From assembly GCA_028583605.1 (NCBI GenBank), contig CM053331.1:10958857-11022856 (forward strand): a DNA stretch of 64,000 nt, given 5' to 3'. Shown here in pieces: positions 1 through 11,732 of the stretch. The first letter of the stretch is position 1; each line of letters opens with the position of its first letter. The DNA is from Dastarcus helophoroides. Taxonomy: Eukaryota > Arthropoda > Insecta > Coleoptera > Bothrideridae. Position numbers and translations under genes: made by a program. The notes under the pieces are model-generated. The model did not search any database and was not told the DNA's origin. It saw only the letters and a program-made list of their open reading frames with translations.

Positions 1-1915
1 TTCAATGTATTCGATTCTGAAAATCGTTCGATTATTCCAACACTAAAAATAATCCCTCAGGTGAGACTCGGACCACCTTTGTGGATGCACAAAATTTTTG
101 TAAACAGGTTATTGACAAGGCGTAAAGTGATTTTGATCGTAAAATGCGCTGGGGGCCTATCAATTGCTTGAACGGTTTTTAGTTCTTTTGGGAATTTGCC
201 AAATCGATTGAAAATAATTTTACGTTTTCAAATTATCCACCTTTTCTCGATGACAAAAATAATATTACGACTACTTCTAAGGAAAAGCTGACCTGCTAGC
301 CTTAATGTTTGCTGAAAATTCCAACCTTGATTCTCGAGACGCAGAACCTTCTATTCTTCGTAAGGAAGATTTTTCTCGAACTCGTGAGCTTCTGGCCTTG
401 ATGGTATCCCTACTATTGTTCTTAAGAAGTGTGCTTTGAAGTTGACTCCTGTTCTAAGCAAATTGTTTACACTGTCTTACAACAAAGGTAAATTTTCTAA
501 CATCTGGAAATCTGCTATGGTGCAACCTGTCCCTAACAAGGGAAAAAGAAATTTTGCTAACAACTATCGCCCTATATCTCTGTTATATTATATCTAAAGT
601 GATGGACAAGGTTATCAACATCGAGCTTCTCAAATATCTGGAGGAGAATAGAATCATCTCGGACAAGCAATATGGTTTCAGACAACAACGCTCTACTGGA
701 ATGGGTTACTCATATCTGTAACCTGGCTATGAAAAACATAATAAGGCTAGGATTGTGGCATTGGATACCTCAAAGGCCTTCGCCAGAGTCTGGCACCAAT
801 CTCTGTTCATCAAATTAACATCTTAAGGTCTTCCTTCTGGACTCTGGCATTTGATATCCAATTTTCTCGCTAACAGATTTTCTTAGGTCGTCGTCAATGG
901 CATCTCATCCAAGACATTTGCAATAAATGCAGGGGTGCCTCAGGGGTCTGTCCTGTCCCCTACTTTGTTTCTGTTACACAACGATCTCTTAGTTTCAACT
1001 CCCAATCCGATGTACAGCTACGCAAATGATAGTAGCCTGGTGTCATGTTTTTTTTCTCCGACAAACCATTATCCGTCGTTGCTTAAAATTGACTGCGGAA
1101 ACAGCAGATACATTAATCGGGATTTTAAAATTATTTTGGAATGGGGTGAGAAAAATCTGGCCGACTTCATTGCTTCAAAAATTCAGGCCGCGAAGGGAAG
1201 ACATCAAGGATAATGCAACAAACATACTCGTGGATGGTAAAATCCTCCTGATATTATCTAATCTGTTTATCCTAGGAGTAAATGCGAGCACTAATTTTTC
1301 TTGGGTCGATCATGTGCGCTCCATTGCCAAATCCGCCTCTCAGAAGCTAGGCTTTTTTGTCGAGCTAAAAAGTACCTCTCATTTCATCAGCTACTCACAC
1401 TATACAAAGGTCAAGTTAGGGAAACACTAGAATACTGTTTTTACTTTGGACATGAGCCCCAAAGCACACATTAGCTCTTTTGGATTTAATTCAAAGAGCA
1501 ATTCGCCTAATTGATGACGAGAGTTTGACCGATTCTCTCGAAACACTAGAGCACAGACGTATGGTTGGTGACTTGCCTCTTATCTGCAAGTGCTATCATG
1601 AGAGAGATGCTCGCAGAAAGTAATAGGATTGATTTTCGGAAGGGCAAGATTCTTGAGGCATACAATATAGTCGGAGACATCAAATTTCTGTGCGGTCCAG
1701 CTTGATACAGTGAGGACTTCTGTCTACGGATACTCTTTTTTTCTATAGAACTTCCAAGCTATGGAACTCGTTACCGAAAGAAATTTTTTCCAAAAATTAT
1801 AACTTATCTTTGTTTAAAAAGGTGCTTCATCGCCATCTATCCTTGTTTCCACAGGTTACTCGCAGTGCTTTGAAGGCACAATGGGGTTGTCTTTTGCAAG
1901 TAGATTAAGCTTAAA
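1..1915 (+). mobile_element. Non-LTR retrotransposon, Jockey/CR1-like, copy 1 (5' end outside window)
   Basis: Broken remains of an ORF2-type protein that would copy the element's RNA at the target site. Pieces in different frames read as one protein in order. Residues resembling FAKSIENNF and PPFLDD lie near 185..260. The RT fingers stretch at about 410..590 includes GIPTIVLKKC and NNYRPISLL. The palm stretch at 935..1050 includes PQGSVLSPTLF and YANDSSL, in which YADD has become YAND. The thumb and C-terminal part (about 1085..1420) includes DGKILLILSNLFILGVNAS. Several frameshifts and stops make it dead. The 3' end is an A-rich tail after GGATTAAACTT-like sequence near 1905. Two further copies of this family lie at 30205..31065 and 46995..47262 and share the same 3' end. 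Confidence 0.88.
935..1213 (+). pseudogene. Reverse transcriptase palm fragment of LINE copy 1
   Basis: A 92-residue open stretch. Residues 2..20 carry the PQGSVLSPTLFLL motif that precedes the catalytic palm loop, and residues 27..36 give MYSYANDSSLV in place of the usual YADDSSL. The second catalytic aspartate of the YADD box is therefore intact but the first is Asn, which would be expected to abolish activity. The apparent methionine is internal to the original protein. The frame is lost after about residue 60, and coding similarity continues in the overlapping frame at 1026..1430. Confidence 0.8.
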
Positions 1916-2165
1916 AAAAAGAATAGTTTTGCTTTTAAATAAAAAATTCCAAATTCGTAAAAAACATTGCTCTAATTTTTCTGCTTTACAATTGGCTTAT
2001 TTGCAAATATCAAAATATTGCTGCATAAATAAAAGAAGAACTGGGAATCGAATTTTAAAAAAGGATCGAAATTTTAGATGAAAATTTCGAATGTTTGCAT
2101 TAAACGTTTTAGAAAAAATAGTGTTTTTTAAAATTTAACCTAAAGTTTTAAATTTATGAAAAAAG
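1916..2165. other. AT-rich spacer, no gene seen
   Basis: Mostly A-rich sequence following the LINE tail. A 66-codon open stretch starting at 1881 is lysine- and asparagine-rich, spans the LINE tail, and resembles no protein I know. Confidence 0.5.
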
Positions 2166-2370
2166 GCATCCAATTATACATTTCCAACAAATATAATAGG
2201 AAGATACGCGAGGCCATTAAAATTCAAAAATTCCCCAAAAACATCAACAGAGACGACGGTTACATGCTTTCTTCCATGTGGAAACCAACCATCGGAAATC
2301 TTCGGAAGTGATCGCGCAGACGAATGGTATATGAAGTTTCCCTTTCCCTCTTTCCTGTCAGAAGAGTTTC

Positions 2371-2500
2371 GCCTCTGGTATGGTGGGCATACTGAGTTAC
2401 CGTGCTCTTCTGTCGAAACTTTCTTATCCTTTGTGCCAATTTTAAATTCAGAAGACTTTTGCCTCTGGTATGGTGAACATACTGAGTTACCGTGCTCTGA
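2371..2500 (+). repeat. Two-unit tandem repeat, 90-base period
   Basis: The block beginning GCCTCTGGTATGGTG and ending GAGTTACCGTGCTCT occurs at 2371 and again at 2461, differing at only a few positions over about 40 bases. A single related block is seen in the inverted copy near 7405..7441. Confidence 0.8.
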
Positions 2501-2561
2501 TGTTTGAAAATTGGCCTTTTCATTTTTGCATATTCCTCTTTTCATTTATTTTTTTTTTCTT

Positions 2562-2606
2562 TGTTCCTGAAGAAGCCCCCTACGATGGCGGGCGAAACGT
2601 CGAACA
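2562..2606 (+). ncRNA. Hammerhead-ribozyme-like motif (minimal type I layout)
   Basis: Read 5'-3': TGTTC (2562..2566), core CTGAAGA (2567..2573), a hairpin with GCCC near 2575 pairing with GGGC near 2590..2593, core GAAA (2594..2597), a tiny stem III C-G with cleavage triplet GTC (2599..2601), then GAACA (2602..2606), which pairs perfectly with TGTTC as stem I. This matches the hammerhead consensus CUGANGA / GAAA / NUH, except for one extra base between the first core and stem II. Minimal hammerheads with very short stem III are known in Penelope-like elements. Activity is not shown by sequence alone. Confidence 0.6.
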
Positions 2607-2719
2607 CTTTTAGTGTTCTTTGACACGGTCCAATCCCGGAAGAAGTATATCCTGTACTGACTCTGGCCGTGGAAGCCTTCGTTATCATAGACCACAATTA
2701 CTGGACTTTTTTATTTCAA

Positions 2720-5719
2720 GATTGCTTTTTTGTAAATATATATTATTTACGGTTTTCCTTAAAATTTCAATTTTACTTTTGAAATTTTGAATCAACTTTT
2801 AGTTTAAAGGTTGATATTTTGCTAAAGAATTTGGGTTTAAAAAATATTTAAAAAAGGTTCATCCTGCAAAATGAACGATTATTTAAGCTTTATGGTTGTG
2901 GTACAAAGTGCTCCTTTTTATTTCTAATCAATAGACGTTATTTTGTCTTCATGAAATACCTATACTTTGGTACAAGTTTTTATTTGGTAGACAGAAGTGG
3001 TTATGGACGCTGTGCAGGTGTTTCGCCCAGGGCTTAGGGCGCTCAGTTGTTCGTATCTGCCATGGTTTCAGGACATACTGTTTCATTTTAGAAAGAAAGG
3101 TTGGGGTCGATTATCGCCCCATTGAAAGGGAAAAATACAAAAACCACTACATAATGTTGTAAACTAGAAACAAAAATAGATCGCTTTCAGGACTTTTTTC
3201 GGTTCAATTTTGACGTTTCATTGACTTTATTCCAGTTAGGGTCTTCACTTTGTATTATATTAAAAATGGATTCATTTTTTTAGTTCTACTAGTTCCCTTC
3301 CTTACTCGGTAACTTGCTTTTAGTTATTTTTGAAAAAAACTACTTTTGACGCGTTAAGCGATTTTGAATAGCTTATGATTTCACGTTATCATCACGCGTC
3401 ATCATTACGCGTTATCAACATGCTACCAGCATAAAAATATAAAATAGTATGTCAACATTAATTTAAAAATATTTTCAATATTCTGAATTGTCTACTAGAC
3501 ACTGTTATTTTCTAGTTTCAAGTTATCACTTCTGTCGGCAGTGTAAAAATTTGAAAAGATTATCTAGCAAAACGAGATATATCTTCCTGTTCATCCTCAT
3601 TCGTTATGTTTGCTCTTTTTATTAAATAACCTACCATTGCATAGAATTAGAAACGCTTTTGCTGTCAAAGTATATTAAATGAAACATCTCTTAGATTTCT
3701 CACCATATCATCGTCTATACATTTGGCAATCGATGTCTGTGATTGTGTGATTATCCGCTGAGAAAATTCTGATTGGAAAGCATGGCAAATATGCTGGTCA
3801 AATAAAAGCCGCAGCATATTTGTTACGTAAAACTGACGATGCCGTTTTCAATGGCTCCATCAAATAAAGCCCGAGCTAATCAAATTTACCGAGTTTTATG
3901 AAAATTAATTGTTCTTTTATACGCCCAGACAGAGTTGTTCGAAAGCTTTTATTTTCAGCACAACGGCCGAGGCTTTATTATTTCCCTATAGCAGTTGCAA
4001 TCGTACCAGATAATAATATTTAACACATTAATTTTCGCATCCTGCGCACCAACCCGTCACACTAACGTGGCGAGATTAACGGAGATGAGACTAGCTAAAT
4101 CAAAGTGATAAATTGGGTTTTGGAAAATATAATGTATTTGGGAAATTCCACCTAGCAAGTTATTACTATGGAGGTCGTAATAGGCTATACAAGGGTATTT
4201 GTGGTCAACGTGCAATATTGATAACAAGCATTTAGTACAATCGAATTTGGAATGGATATTAGGTTTATTGAGTTTTATGTTCGAATGTGCATTTAATTAA
4301 TTTGTTTTTGCATATAGTCGAACAAAACCTGACACTTAACTTTTTGGAATTACGCGACTGAAAATTATGATTCAGTGAAATAGCTTGATTAAAATTAATG
4401 CAAATGAGGCTGACAAAATCCACATACGAATATCATTAGGTCGATTTAATCAGCTAAAATAAATTTATTATCCATTCTACCGAATATATTTCGGAATTGA
4501 TAAATATCATGAATTCAATATTGACCTGTGCAGATGGGATTTTCCTTACTTCTATTTCTGTCTTCTGAAACCGAATTGTTGGTTTTATTATGATAGATCA
4601 GAGGTATGTTCACTATGAAAGCTTCGACGCAGCTTGCTTTGCCAAAGTAAAAAGTACAAGTACTGCGAAAATGCTTAATATGCCCCAATATTAAATATTC
4701 CACTTGATTGAGCAGTAAACATTTATTTTATGAATACATCGCATTTTTATTTAATTGTTAGGATTCATGATTTCTCACATTGGTTAATTATTCAGGAAAT
4801 ATTTTTAATTTATTTATTTTTTCAAATTTCTGTTCTCATTCAACCGTTTGCTTAACGAATCCAATAGGTGACTTTATTTTTATATTGGTTGCAAGTGTAT
4901 TGAAGTGTGCAAATAAATTGCTGAAAAATAATTACTTAAATATTCCTTGATCCTAATTTAAGAATATTTCTGTTTGGTCAGTGTGCCTTATTATTGCTCC
5001 TGCTGACTACTGAGAAGCTCTGTTGACCTATGAAGCAAAGCAATTGGCTCAATCAACAACGTCACAATTGAGCAGATTTGTGGAATGTTTTGCCGCTTTT
5101 TTAAAATGTAGAATAATTATTTTTCCAATTTTTTTGTATATACCAAGTCAAATACGTGGCTAAAATCAATCACTTTATGTTTAAGATACCCTATATATCA
5201 CTTCCATGATTGAACAAGCTTAATATGTATATTTCAACTTAAAACTAAAAATATTTAAGGAAAATATTCTTTGCTAGAAAATTTAAAATTTCAACTTTAA
5301 ACGCAAACTTACATGTAGCAATACAAGTATCGATTTAAATCTCATTACAGATAAACTCAAGCTTTTTTTTTGGTAATCAATTAGATTAGTAATACGCTTT
5401 TGGTGGCGAAATACGTTATGTGTCGTTGTGGTAATAGGTGAAAATTTCTTCGGTAAATTTATATACGACTTTTATCCCAACATTTCAAGACAAGAGAACT
5501 TGGGTTTTTCCCAAAACTTTATAGTTTCTTTCTAAAAATTTTCATTTTTTTTTTAATTTTAACTTTAATTTGGAAAATTTCACTTTGAACTCCAATATTC
5601 AGAGCTTTTTTTTAGAATTATAAAAAACTAACTGTTACCCTCGACAAATAAACTTTCGCCTTTATATGTAGTAAAGATTTTTCTCTAACTTTTAATTTTA
5701 GTATCTTATTTTACGTTTA
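2720..5719. other. Non-coding stretch, no gene seen; possible conserved block inside
   Basis: Unique-looking AT-rich DNA with no reading frame over 62 codons and no recognisable transposon protein. A weak hammerhead-like block lies on the reverse strand at 3016..3046 (CTGA, a GCCC/GGGC hairpin, GAAAC). Between about 3590 and 4480 base composition is more balanced and the simple AAATTTCGA-type pattern is absent. From about 5250 onward the degenerate AT-rich pattern begins. Confidence 0.5.
3590..4480. other. Candidate intronic regulatory island
   Basis: About 0.9 kb with more complex, less repetitive sequence than its flanks, several TAAT/ATTA homeodomain-type core sites (for example around 4010..4040), and no match to any repeat in the window. 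It stands out because most neighbouring DNA is decayed repeats. This is inference only; no enhancer can be proven here. Confidence 0.2.
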
Positions 5720-5727
5720 GTCAAAAC
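5720..5727. repeat. hAT target-site duplication, left
   Basis: GTCAAAAC, identical to 8831..8838 on the other side of the element. Confidence 0.9.
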
Positions 5728-7149
5728 CAGGGCTTCGAACCGGAACTAAACCGAAAACCGGAAACCGAAAAAACCGGAAAAAATATTAGTTTATTTCGGT
5801 TCGTTGAATTTGTGCACTTAAAATAGTTTTTATTTTACCCTTAAGTTTGGAATTTTTTCTTAGAAATTTCAATTACATTTTCAAAATATTTTACAAATCC
5901 GTGCAACTTTGACCTCGAAATTAGGAGTTTACTTTCAATCTTTCATTTCTGTTTAAAAAATTAGATTAAAACTAACGATTTCCACATTTCCTGGAAAATA
6001 TTGACTTTATTATCAAAATTTCAAACCAAATTAAAATTTTACCTTGAATCTTTTTTAAAAATTTTCGACTTTTTTTGAAATTTTGACTTTTATCTGGAAA
6101 TTACTCGAAATATTTCTTTTCTTCTCTTAAAATTTCGAATTCAAAATAAAAAAAAAAATCTTCTTTATAGCTTTAGAATGAAGCAGTAGGGTGCTTTTTA
6201 TTCAAACTAGGTAAACTCGGCTTTTCTTACAATTTTATTTGCAAATTCGAGTTTTACGGGAAATTTGAACTTTTTTTAGAAAACTCCAAATTAACTTATT
6301 TCCTTAAATTTAGATTTTTATTTCCTAATTTGATATTTCTATTTTTTAAAGTTATTAGTTAAATTTTCGATTTTTGGCCAATATTTTTCCTCAAATTTCA
6401 CCTCTTTTATTACTTCAATTTTTTTTTTCGAAATCCCAAATTTAAATTATTATGATTTATGCACTTCAAATTTTCTAAACCTTCCTAAATTTCCAAGAAT
6501 TTTTTTTTAAATTGTCGCTGAAATCTTGCTATTTAAAATTTAACCTTGATATTTTTAAATTGTATGTACAAATTTTAGAAAAAAATACAACATTATATAC
6601 CAATTTATAGCTGGGATCGATATTGCGGTCGAAATTTTTGGATTAAACTTTAAATGATGACTTCCAACGATTTTGTCTACGCTAAAATCGCAATTTTTAT
6701 TCTGAAAACTTTTTTTTCTCAAGATTTTGACCTTAGACTCGAAATTGCAAATTTTTTTTTCAGATTGTTTAGAATTTCGAAGTCAAAATTGTGTGTTTTT
6801 TAAATATTATTTTCGCGAAACTTCTTAAACGTTTGTGTCACAAATCAAATCTCAAAATGTTAAATCTCTTCACAAACTTTCTGGATACACCTAAAAACTT
6901 TCCAACAAATTCGTCTTTAAAATTGAAATTCGCATTTTTTTCAGAAAATTTGTCGTTGATTTTGGAATATCCATTTTTCTATAGAAAACTGAATTTTTGA
7001 AATAACCGAATTTGCATTTTTTGTGAATTCTTTATTTTTGCGCTTAAAATATATATTTAAGTTAAACATTTCGAATTATTGCTAAAAATATTAGCAGAAG
7101 TGTTATATTTCAAATCCAAAAGTGCCAATTTGAATGTGAATATTGTATG

Positions 7150-7441
7150 TTATTTTTTAGTACCGAATATACTTCTTCCGGGATTGGACTATGTCAAAGA
7201 ACTACTAAAAGTGTTCGACGTTTCGCCCACTATCGTAGGGAACTTCTTCAGGGACAAAGAAAAGAAACAATAAATAAAAAGAGAAATATAAGGAAATATG
7301 CAAAATGAAAGAATAAAAAGGCCAATTTCAAAACATCAGAGCACGGTAACCATACCAGAGGCGAAACTTCTGAATTGAAAATTGGTACAAAGGATAAGAA
7401 AATTTATACAGGTATATGGTGGACATACTGAGTTATCGTAC
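7150..7441 (-). mobile_element. Penelope-type terminal-repeat fragment, copy 2, nested in hAT element
   Basis: Reverse complement of the unit at 2166..2690. It carries the CATACTGAGTTA block near 7425, the hammerhead-like core near 7212..7256 and the CAATCCCGG block near 7178. It is shorter than copy 1 and has lost one of the two 90-base units. Lying inside the hAT element, it either inserted after the hAT or was carried as part of it. Confidence 0.6.
7212..7256 (-). ncRNA. Hammerhead-like motif, degraded copy
   Basis: On the reverse strand: CTGAAGA, a hairpin closing on GGGC, GAAACGTC, then GAACA. The stem I partner is TGTCC rather than TGTTC, so stem I has a mismatch next to the cleavage site. 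The core residues remain. Confidence 0.45.
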
Positions 7442-8830
7442 TTTAAATCTTAATTCAAAATATTGAAAGAATATCCAAATTTCAAGAAAAAAAATCGACG
7501 TTCTTGGAAAAAGTCTAAATTTTGAGGAAAAACTAACTAAACTTATGATTAACAATTTTTCAAAATTAATCTCACAATTCCAAGTCTTGGAAATTTTAAG
7601 TTTTCAAGGTAAAATTCGAAAATTCCTAACTTAAACTTATAGTCTAAGTCTTAACTCAAAATTTTAAGTAACATTTCTAGAAATAAAGAATTAAAGTCAA
7701 CGTGTCGATAAAAATAGTTATGCTTGCTAAGGAAAGACTGAATTTTATTTAAAGTCGAAGTTTTATAGAAAAAATAATAATAAAAAGTACATACAAGTTT
7801 AAATTTGAAACTTCAAAAGGAAAAAGTTCAAATGTCGAAAGAAACTTTCTGAAAAATTTTACTTTTTTTTTTAGAAATCCTAAAGTTTTTAGCACCATTT
7901 CCAGAAAAAAATCGAATGTTTGGATTTAAGGTCAATATTTCTAAATTAAGGTAAAAATTATGAAATTTTTTCCGTTAAATTTTGAAGTTCTTTTTTCGAA
8001 ATGACGACTACTGTTTCCTCAAAATCTCAATTTAAAACTTTTCATTTTATATTTTTTGGTCGCTTACATTTTTATTTATTTTTTAGTTTGATCTTTTTAA
8101 TCCAAAGTTCAAGAAAACAAAGTCAAAACAACAAAAATCAATTTTGTTATAAAAAGATAATCAAAGTCAAAACATCACTAGGAAACCAAAATTATGAAAG
8201 AAAAGTTTCTCAAATTTTTGATTTTAATTGCCAAATTTCGTATATTCTAGAACTTTTTAAGTCTTGGGTATATAATTTGAGATTTTTATGAAAATTCCGT
8301 GTTTAGACTTAAATTTAACCTTTCTGCGACCCAGTTTGGAAATATTTAACGTAGAAATGTTTAATAAAGTTAATAATGATGATGTTTTCGATCAGTAAGA
8401 GTCTACAATGAAGAATAATTTAAACTTAAAATTTCTAAACCCGAAATTGCTATTTAGTTTTTTATAAAGTTCAGGTTTTTCTTGAAATTTAAACTCAAAC
8501 CCAAAATTCGGGGTTTCAGCTTGAAATTATTTAACTTGAAAAATAAAATATAGTTTCCTTAAATTTTAGACAAGGGCGGAGTAGTTACATATTGTAATAT
8601 TAAAGAAAGAAAAAGACATTAAATTTTCAAAATATGTTCAAAAATCAATTTATAATTCGAAAAACTTTTGAAAAATCAAAAAAATGAGTCACCTGGATCT
8701 GAACCGAAACCGAAAACCGGAAAAAACTGTTATTTTTGTCGGAATGAAAACCGGAACCCAACTGATTTAAATTTTTTGCTGGAACGAAAACCGAAAACCG
8801 GAACGAACAAAATAACGGTTCGAAGCCCTG

Positions 8831-8838
8831 GTCAAAAC
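8831..8838. repeat. hAT target-site duplication, right
   Basis: GTCAAAAC, identical to 5720..5727. Confidence 0.9.
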
Positions 8839-9280
8839 TTTTACATTTTTTCATAATTTAGACCTAATTTCTTAGAATTTCGATTTTAAAGTTGAATTTT
8901 AGAAAGGTGCGTTAAAATTGTTTATGTGAAAATTACGAAATCATTTTTTGCAAATTTACTCTCAAAGGGTAACATTAATAGAGCCTTGAAGCATTAAATG
9001 TAGGAAGGGCATAATGGAGATAGATGGCGGTGACGATAAATTGAATTTTTCAGAAGTTAATGAAAAAATGTTTCTAACCTAATTGAAATTTTAAAGTTTT
9101 CTCTTGAAGAGTCGAATCTAAGTTCGACTAAAATTTTAAGAAATGGCCCCAATTACCACAGATTTTGATTATGGTAAGTATTCGAAAATTTGTGAACATC
9201 TTTTTATATTTTCGAAGTCCTTTTAACCTCCAATTTTAGCTTTTTAACCCGCAATTTTAACTCATTCCTAAGACAAATTT
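8839..9280. other. AT-rich spacer, no gene seen
   Basis: Degenerate AT-rich sequence similar to that inside the hAT element. It ends in a pyrimidine-rich run of CTT units that is the GAA-type tail of the next LINE. Confidence 0.5.
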
Positions 9281-9654
9281 TTCTTCCTCTTCTTCTTCTT
9301 TTTTTTCTGCTTCTTTTTCTTTCTTCTTCTCTAATTTAGGCGAATCGCCGTTTATTTGTCTGTTACTGTATATTCAAATTGTTGCCCCATCTTTTTCGAT
9401 GTCGTCCCAGGCTCCTGCGTCCCAGTGGTGATTTATCACGGGCAATTTTCACTATTCGTCTTTTATCCATTTTGCATATGTGATCGTTCTACTCCATTTT
9501 TCTACTCAGCACTCAGCTGTTAATATTATTTGCCTTTCATGTGTTATTTATATTTTTACTTATTTCTCTGTTGAGAAGTGTTTTCCCAGTTATTCTTCGA
9601 AGTATCTTCATTTCTGTTGTTTTTAGTAGATGTTCACTTTTCGTTGTTTCTGAT

Positions 9655-10128
9655 CTAGTTTCTGGTGTATGTCTTGATGGGCCTTATTAATGAATAAATT
9701 GTTGGCTTATAAATTCGGGCTTTGGTTTCAATTTCAATATTTTTATCGCACCATATGGTATTATTAAGATATCCTGCTATCCTCGCTGCTTTTATTGCCT
9801 GCTCTCTCACCTCTGCTTCCACATCACCATAGCCGAGATTTTTATGCCAACATATTTGAATTTCATTTCTTGCTGAATAATTGGCGTCAACTTCAAGCTT
9901 GCATCTTAATGGCGTTCTTGATGTTGTCATACACTTTGTTTTAGCTGCAGAAATTATCATGTTGAATAACTTGGCCATACAGTTGAATTGGTGTAGGAGT
10001 CGTTGCAAATTGTCTTCATTCTCTGCGACCAATACTGCGTCGTCGGCATAACACAGAATGTTAATCTCTTTGTTTACAATTTTGTATTCTCTCATTGCAC
10101 GTACTTTGGTTATTAACTCGTCCATCAT
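9655..10128 (-). pseudogene. Reverse transcriptase palm/thumb fragment
   Basis: A 157-residue open stretch containing an intact catalytic box, LCYADDAVLVAENEDNL, at about residues 25..41. It continues with AKTKCMTTSRTPL (about 62..74), the VEAEVREQAIKAARIAGYL helix and the ARIYKPTIYSLIRPI segment typical of the thumb of LINE reverse transcriptases. It is flanked by frame breaks: upstream a stop falls just before LSRLLFNIMMDELI. The methionine here is internal, not a real start. Confidence 0.85.
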
Positions 10129-11235
10129 AATGTTGAACAGAAGGCGGCTTAGTTAGTCGCCTTGACGGATACCACTTTTTACCGGTATCTGTGTAGTGAG
10201 CTCTCCATCCAATCTTGCTTGGATGTGGTTCGCTGTGTATATGTTCTATATTGTCTTTATTATATTGCGCAGAATTTGTCTGTTGTATAAGAGATGTAAA
10301 ATGTCTTTTAACTAAACACGATCGAAAGCTTTAAGTCAGTCAATAAAATACATGTTTGCTGGCTTATTGTATATTGATTTTTCTGTTATCTTTCTTATCA
10401 CAAACACAGCATCGGTTCATAATCTAAATCCTTGCTGTTCATTACCCAGTGAGGTAAGACTTTTAATTTTGTTCGTTATAACCTTTGTTGTAAGTTTTAA
10501 TGTAATGTTCAATAGATTTATTCCTCTTCTTCTTCTTGTCTCCTTTCCTTAGACATAAGAATGATAGTACTGGTTTGCCATTCTTCTGGGATTTTGTGTT
10601 GGTAGAGAATTATTTGAATTAAACTTCTCAACTCCTGCCTGAGACTCTGTCCGCCATATTTAAGAAATTCGTTGCTTATTTCGTCGTGCCCGGCCCTTTT
10701 CCTGTTATTTAACTTTTGTGGGGCAAACTCTTCTTTAGCCGTATCAACTTGAATGTCTTCGTTAACTACTATTTCAGGTGTATCCTGTTGTTTTCCGATA
10801 TCTTTATCTCGTGTAAATCCGTTAGATAGTCGATCCAGGTCTCCTTGGTTTTGTGCTTTGTTTCAACCAACTCATTTATTTCTTTCCGTTGTGATCTAAT
10901 AAACCTTCATATTTGTTTTTGCAGTCCATAAAAGTCATTCTCCATTCGACCTTATGGTTCTGTATAAAAGATAGACAGGTTTTATTTTCTCTAAATTTTA
11001 GTTTAAGTTCTGGTCAGAACCACGGAGTTTTGCTGGTGTTATTTATTATCCTACTGCCTAGTGTCTAGTGTATCGCGTGCAACGGCGTTTATGTTCTCTT
11101 TTACTTTTTTTCGGCTAAGGTTGACACCATTCCCCTCCAATATCAGGCTACCCTCTATTTTTCCCTACTCTCTTCTAAAATTGAAATACAGAACTTGTCT
11201 CCTGAAACCAAGAAAGATTAAAAAACACAAAAAAC

Positions 11236-11275
11236 ACGTTTCGACAGCCAAACTGTCATCTTCACAGATAAACTA
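11236..11275 (-). ncRNA. Hammerhead-like motif, degraded core
   Basis: On the reverse strand the first core reads GTGAAGA instead of CTGAAGA. It is followed by a clean GACAG / CTGTC hairpin, then GAAAC. Losing C3 would inactivate a hammerhead. It is the counterpart of the better copies at 12447..12487 and 55117..55157. Confidence 0.4.
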
Positions 11276-11546
11276 ACACCTAATCTTAAAATTTACACTT
11301 ATATACTAAAAATATTCACTTCGTGCATGATCGACCGCATTCGAACGCACATGCGCATTCAATCATACACGTCGTAGTGTCACAATTCCTTATCTATCGA
11401 CCTTAGCTATTTTTAACAGAGACGAGTGGCCTAAAGAGCCAGCGCAAGCATTCATAAGGTTGTCTAAGCTTTGACATGCATCTAACATATAATTCTTATT
11501 TACTACTCTTAACAGTTTAATATTATTGTCTATCCGGTGATCTAAT

Positions 11547-11732
11547 TCAAAGGCATTTCGAGCCACACTTGACTTCAGTTTTTTCGTACCTCAAATGAGC
11601 CAAATGTTCCTTCAGTTGGATTTTAAGTGATCGTCTAGTTTGCCCGACATACTTTTGAGGACAATCTCTACATGAAATTTGATAAATACCGGACTTATCT
11701 GTTTGCTCTACTTTATCTTTTAAACTACCCAA
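11547..11732 (-). pseudogene. GIY-YIG endonuclease domain fragment of Penelope element
   Basis: A 61-residue open stretch. GIYQISCRDC at about residues 15..24 and KYVGQTRRSLKIQLKEHLAH at about 27..46 match the GIY-YIG core: GIY, then YVG in place of YIG ten residues later, then the conserved Arg in QTRR. In Penelope elements this nuclease nicks the target DNA. The frame ends after the KTEVKCGSK part; copy b shows the continuation (SSVARHAFKLDH). It is a partial domain without the rest of the protein. Confidence 0.85.

Larger units (their letters stand above)
2166..2690 (+). mobile_element. Penelope-type terminal-repeat fragment with hammerhead-like motif, copy 1
   Basis: A repeat unit that recurs in inverted orientation at about 7150..7441. 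Shared landmarks, in order, are a short block around CTCTGGTATGGTG...CATACTGAGTTA, a T-rich run, a CTGAAGAAG...GAAACGTCGAACA block, and a downstream stretch around CAATCCCGGAAGAAGTATAT. The last two are the kind of conserved block found in the pseudo-LTRs of Penelope-like retroelements, many of which carry hammerhead ribozymes. No coding part is recognisable: the 123-codon reverse frame at 2174..2545 only reads through the internal repeats. Family assignment is inference from the hammerhead-like core, and element ends are approximate. Confidence 0.55.
5728..8830. mobile_element. hAT-superfamily DNA transposon, non-autonomous, 3.1 kb
   Basis: Bounded by perfect 15-base terminal inverted repeats, CAGGGCTTCGAACCG at 5728..5742 and its complement ending at 8830. 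It is flanked on both sides by the same 8 bases, GTCAAAAC (5720..5727 and 8831..8838). A CAGGG terminus plus an 8-base target duplication is diagnostic of hAT elements. Just inside both ends are clusters of AAACCGGAA / CCGAAAACC words (5740..5795 and 8695..8815), the usual form of hAT subterminal transposase sites. The interior shows no transposase, only degenerate AT-rich sequence and a nested Penelope-type fragment at 7150..7441. The orientation is unknown. Confidence 0.9.

Noticed and set aside
2174..2545. 123-codon reverse frame with repeated HGNSVC.PYQR segments
   Set aside because: It reads through the 90-base tandem repeats of a Penelope-type terminal region. The protein repeats merely reflect the DNA repeats, and no domain is recognised.
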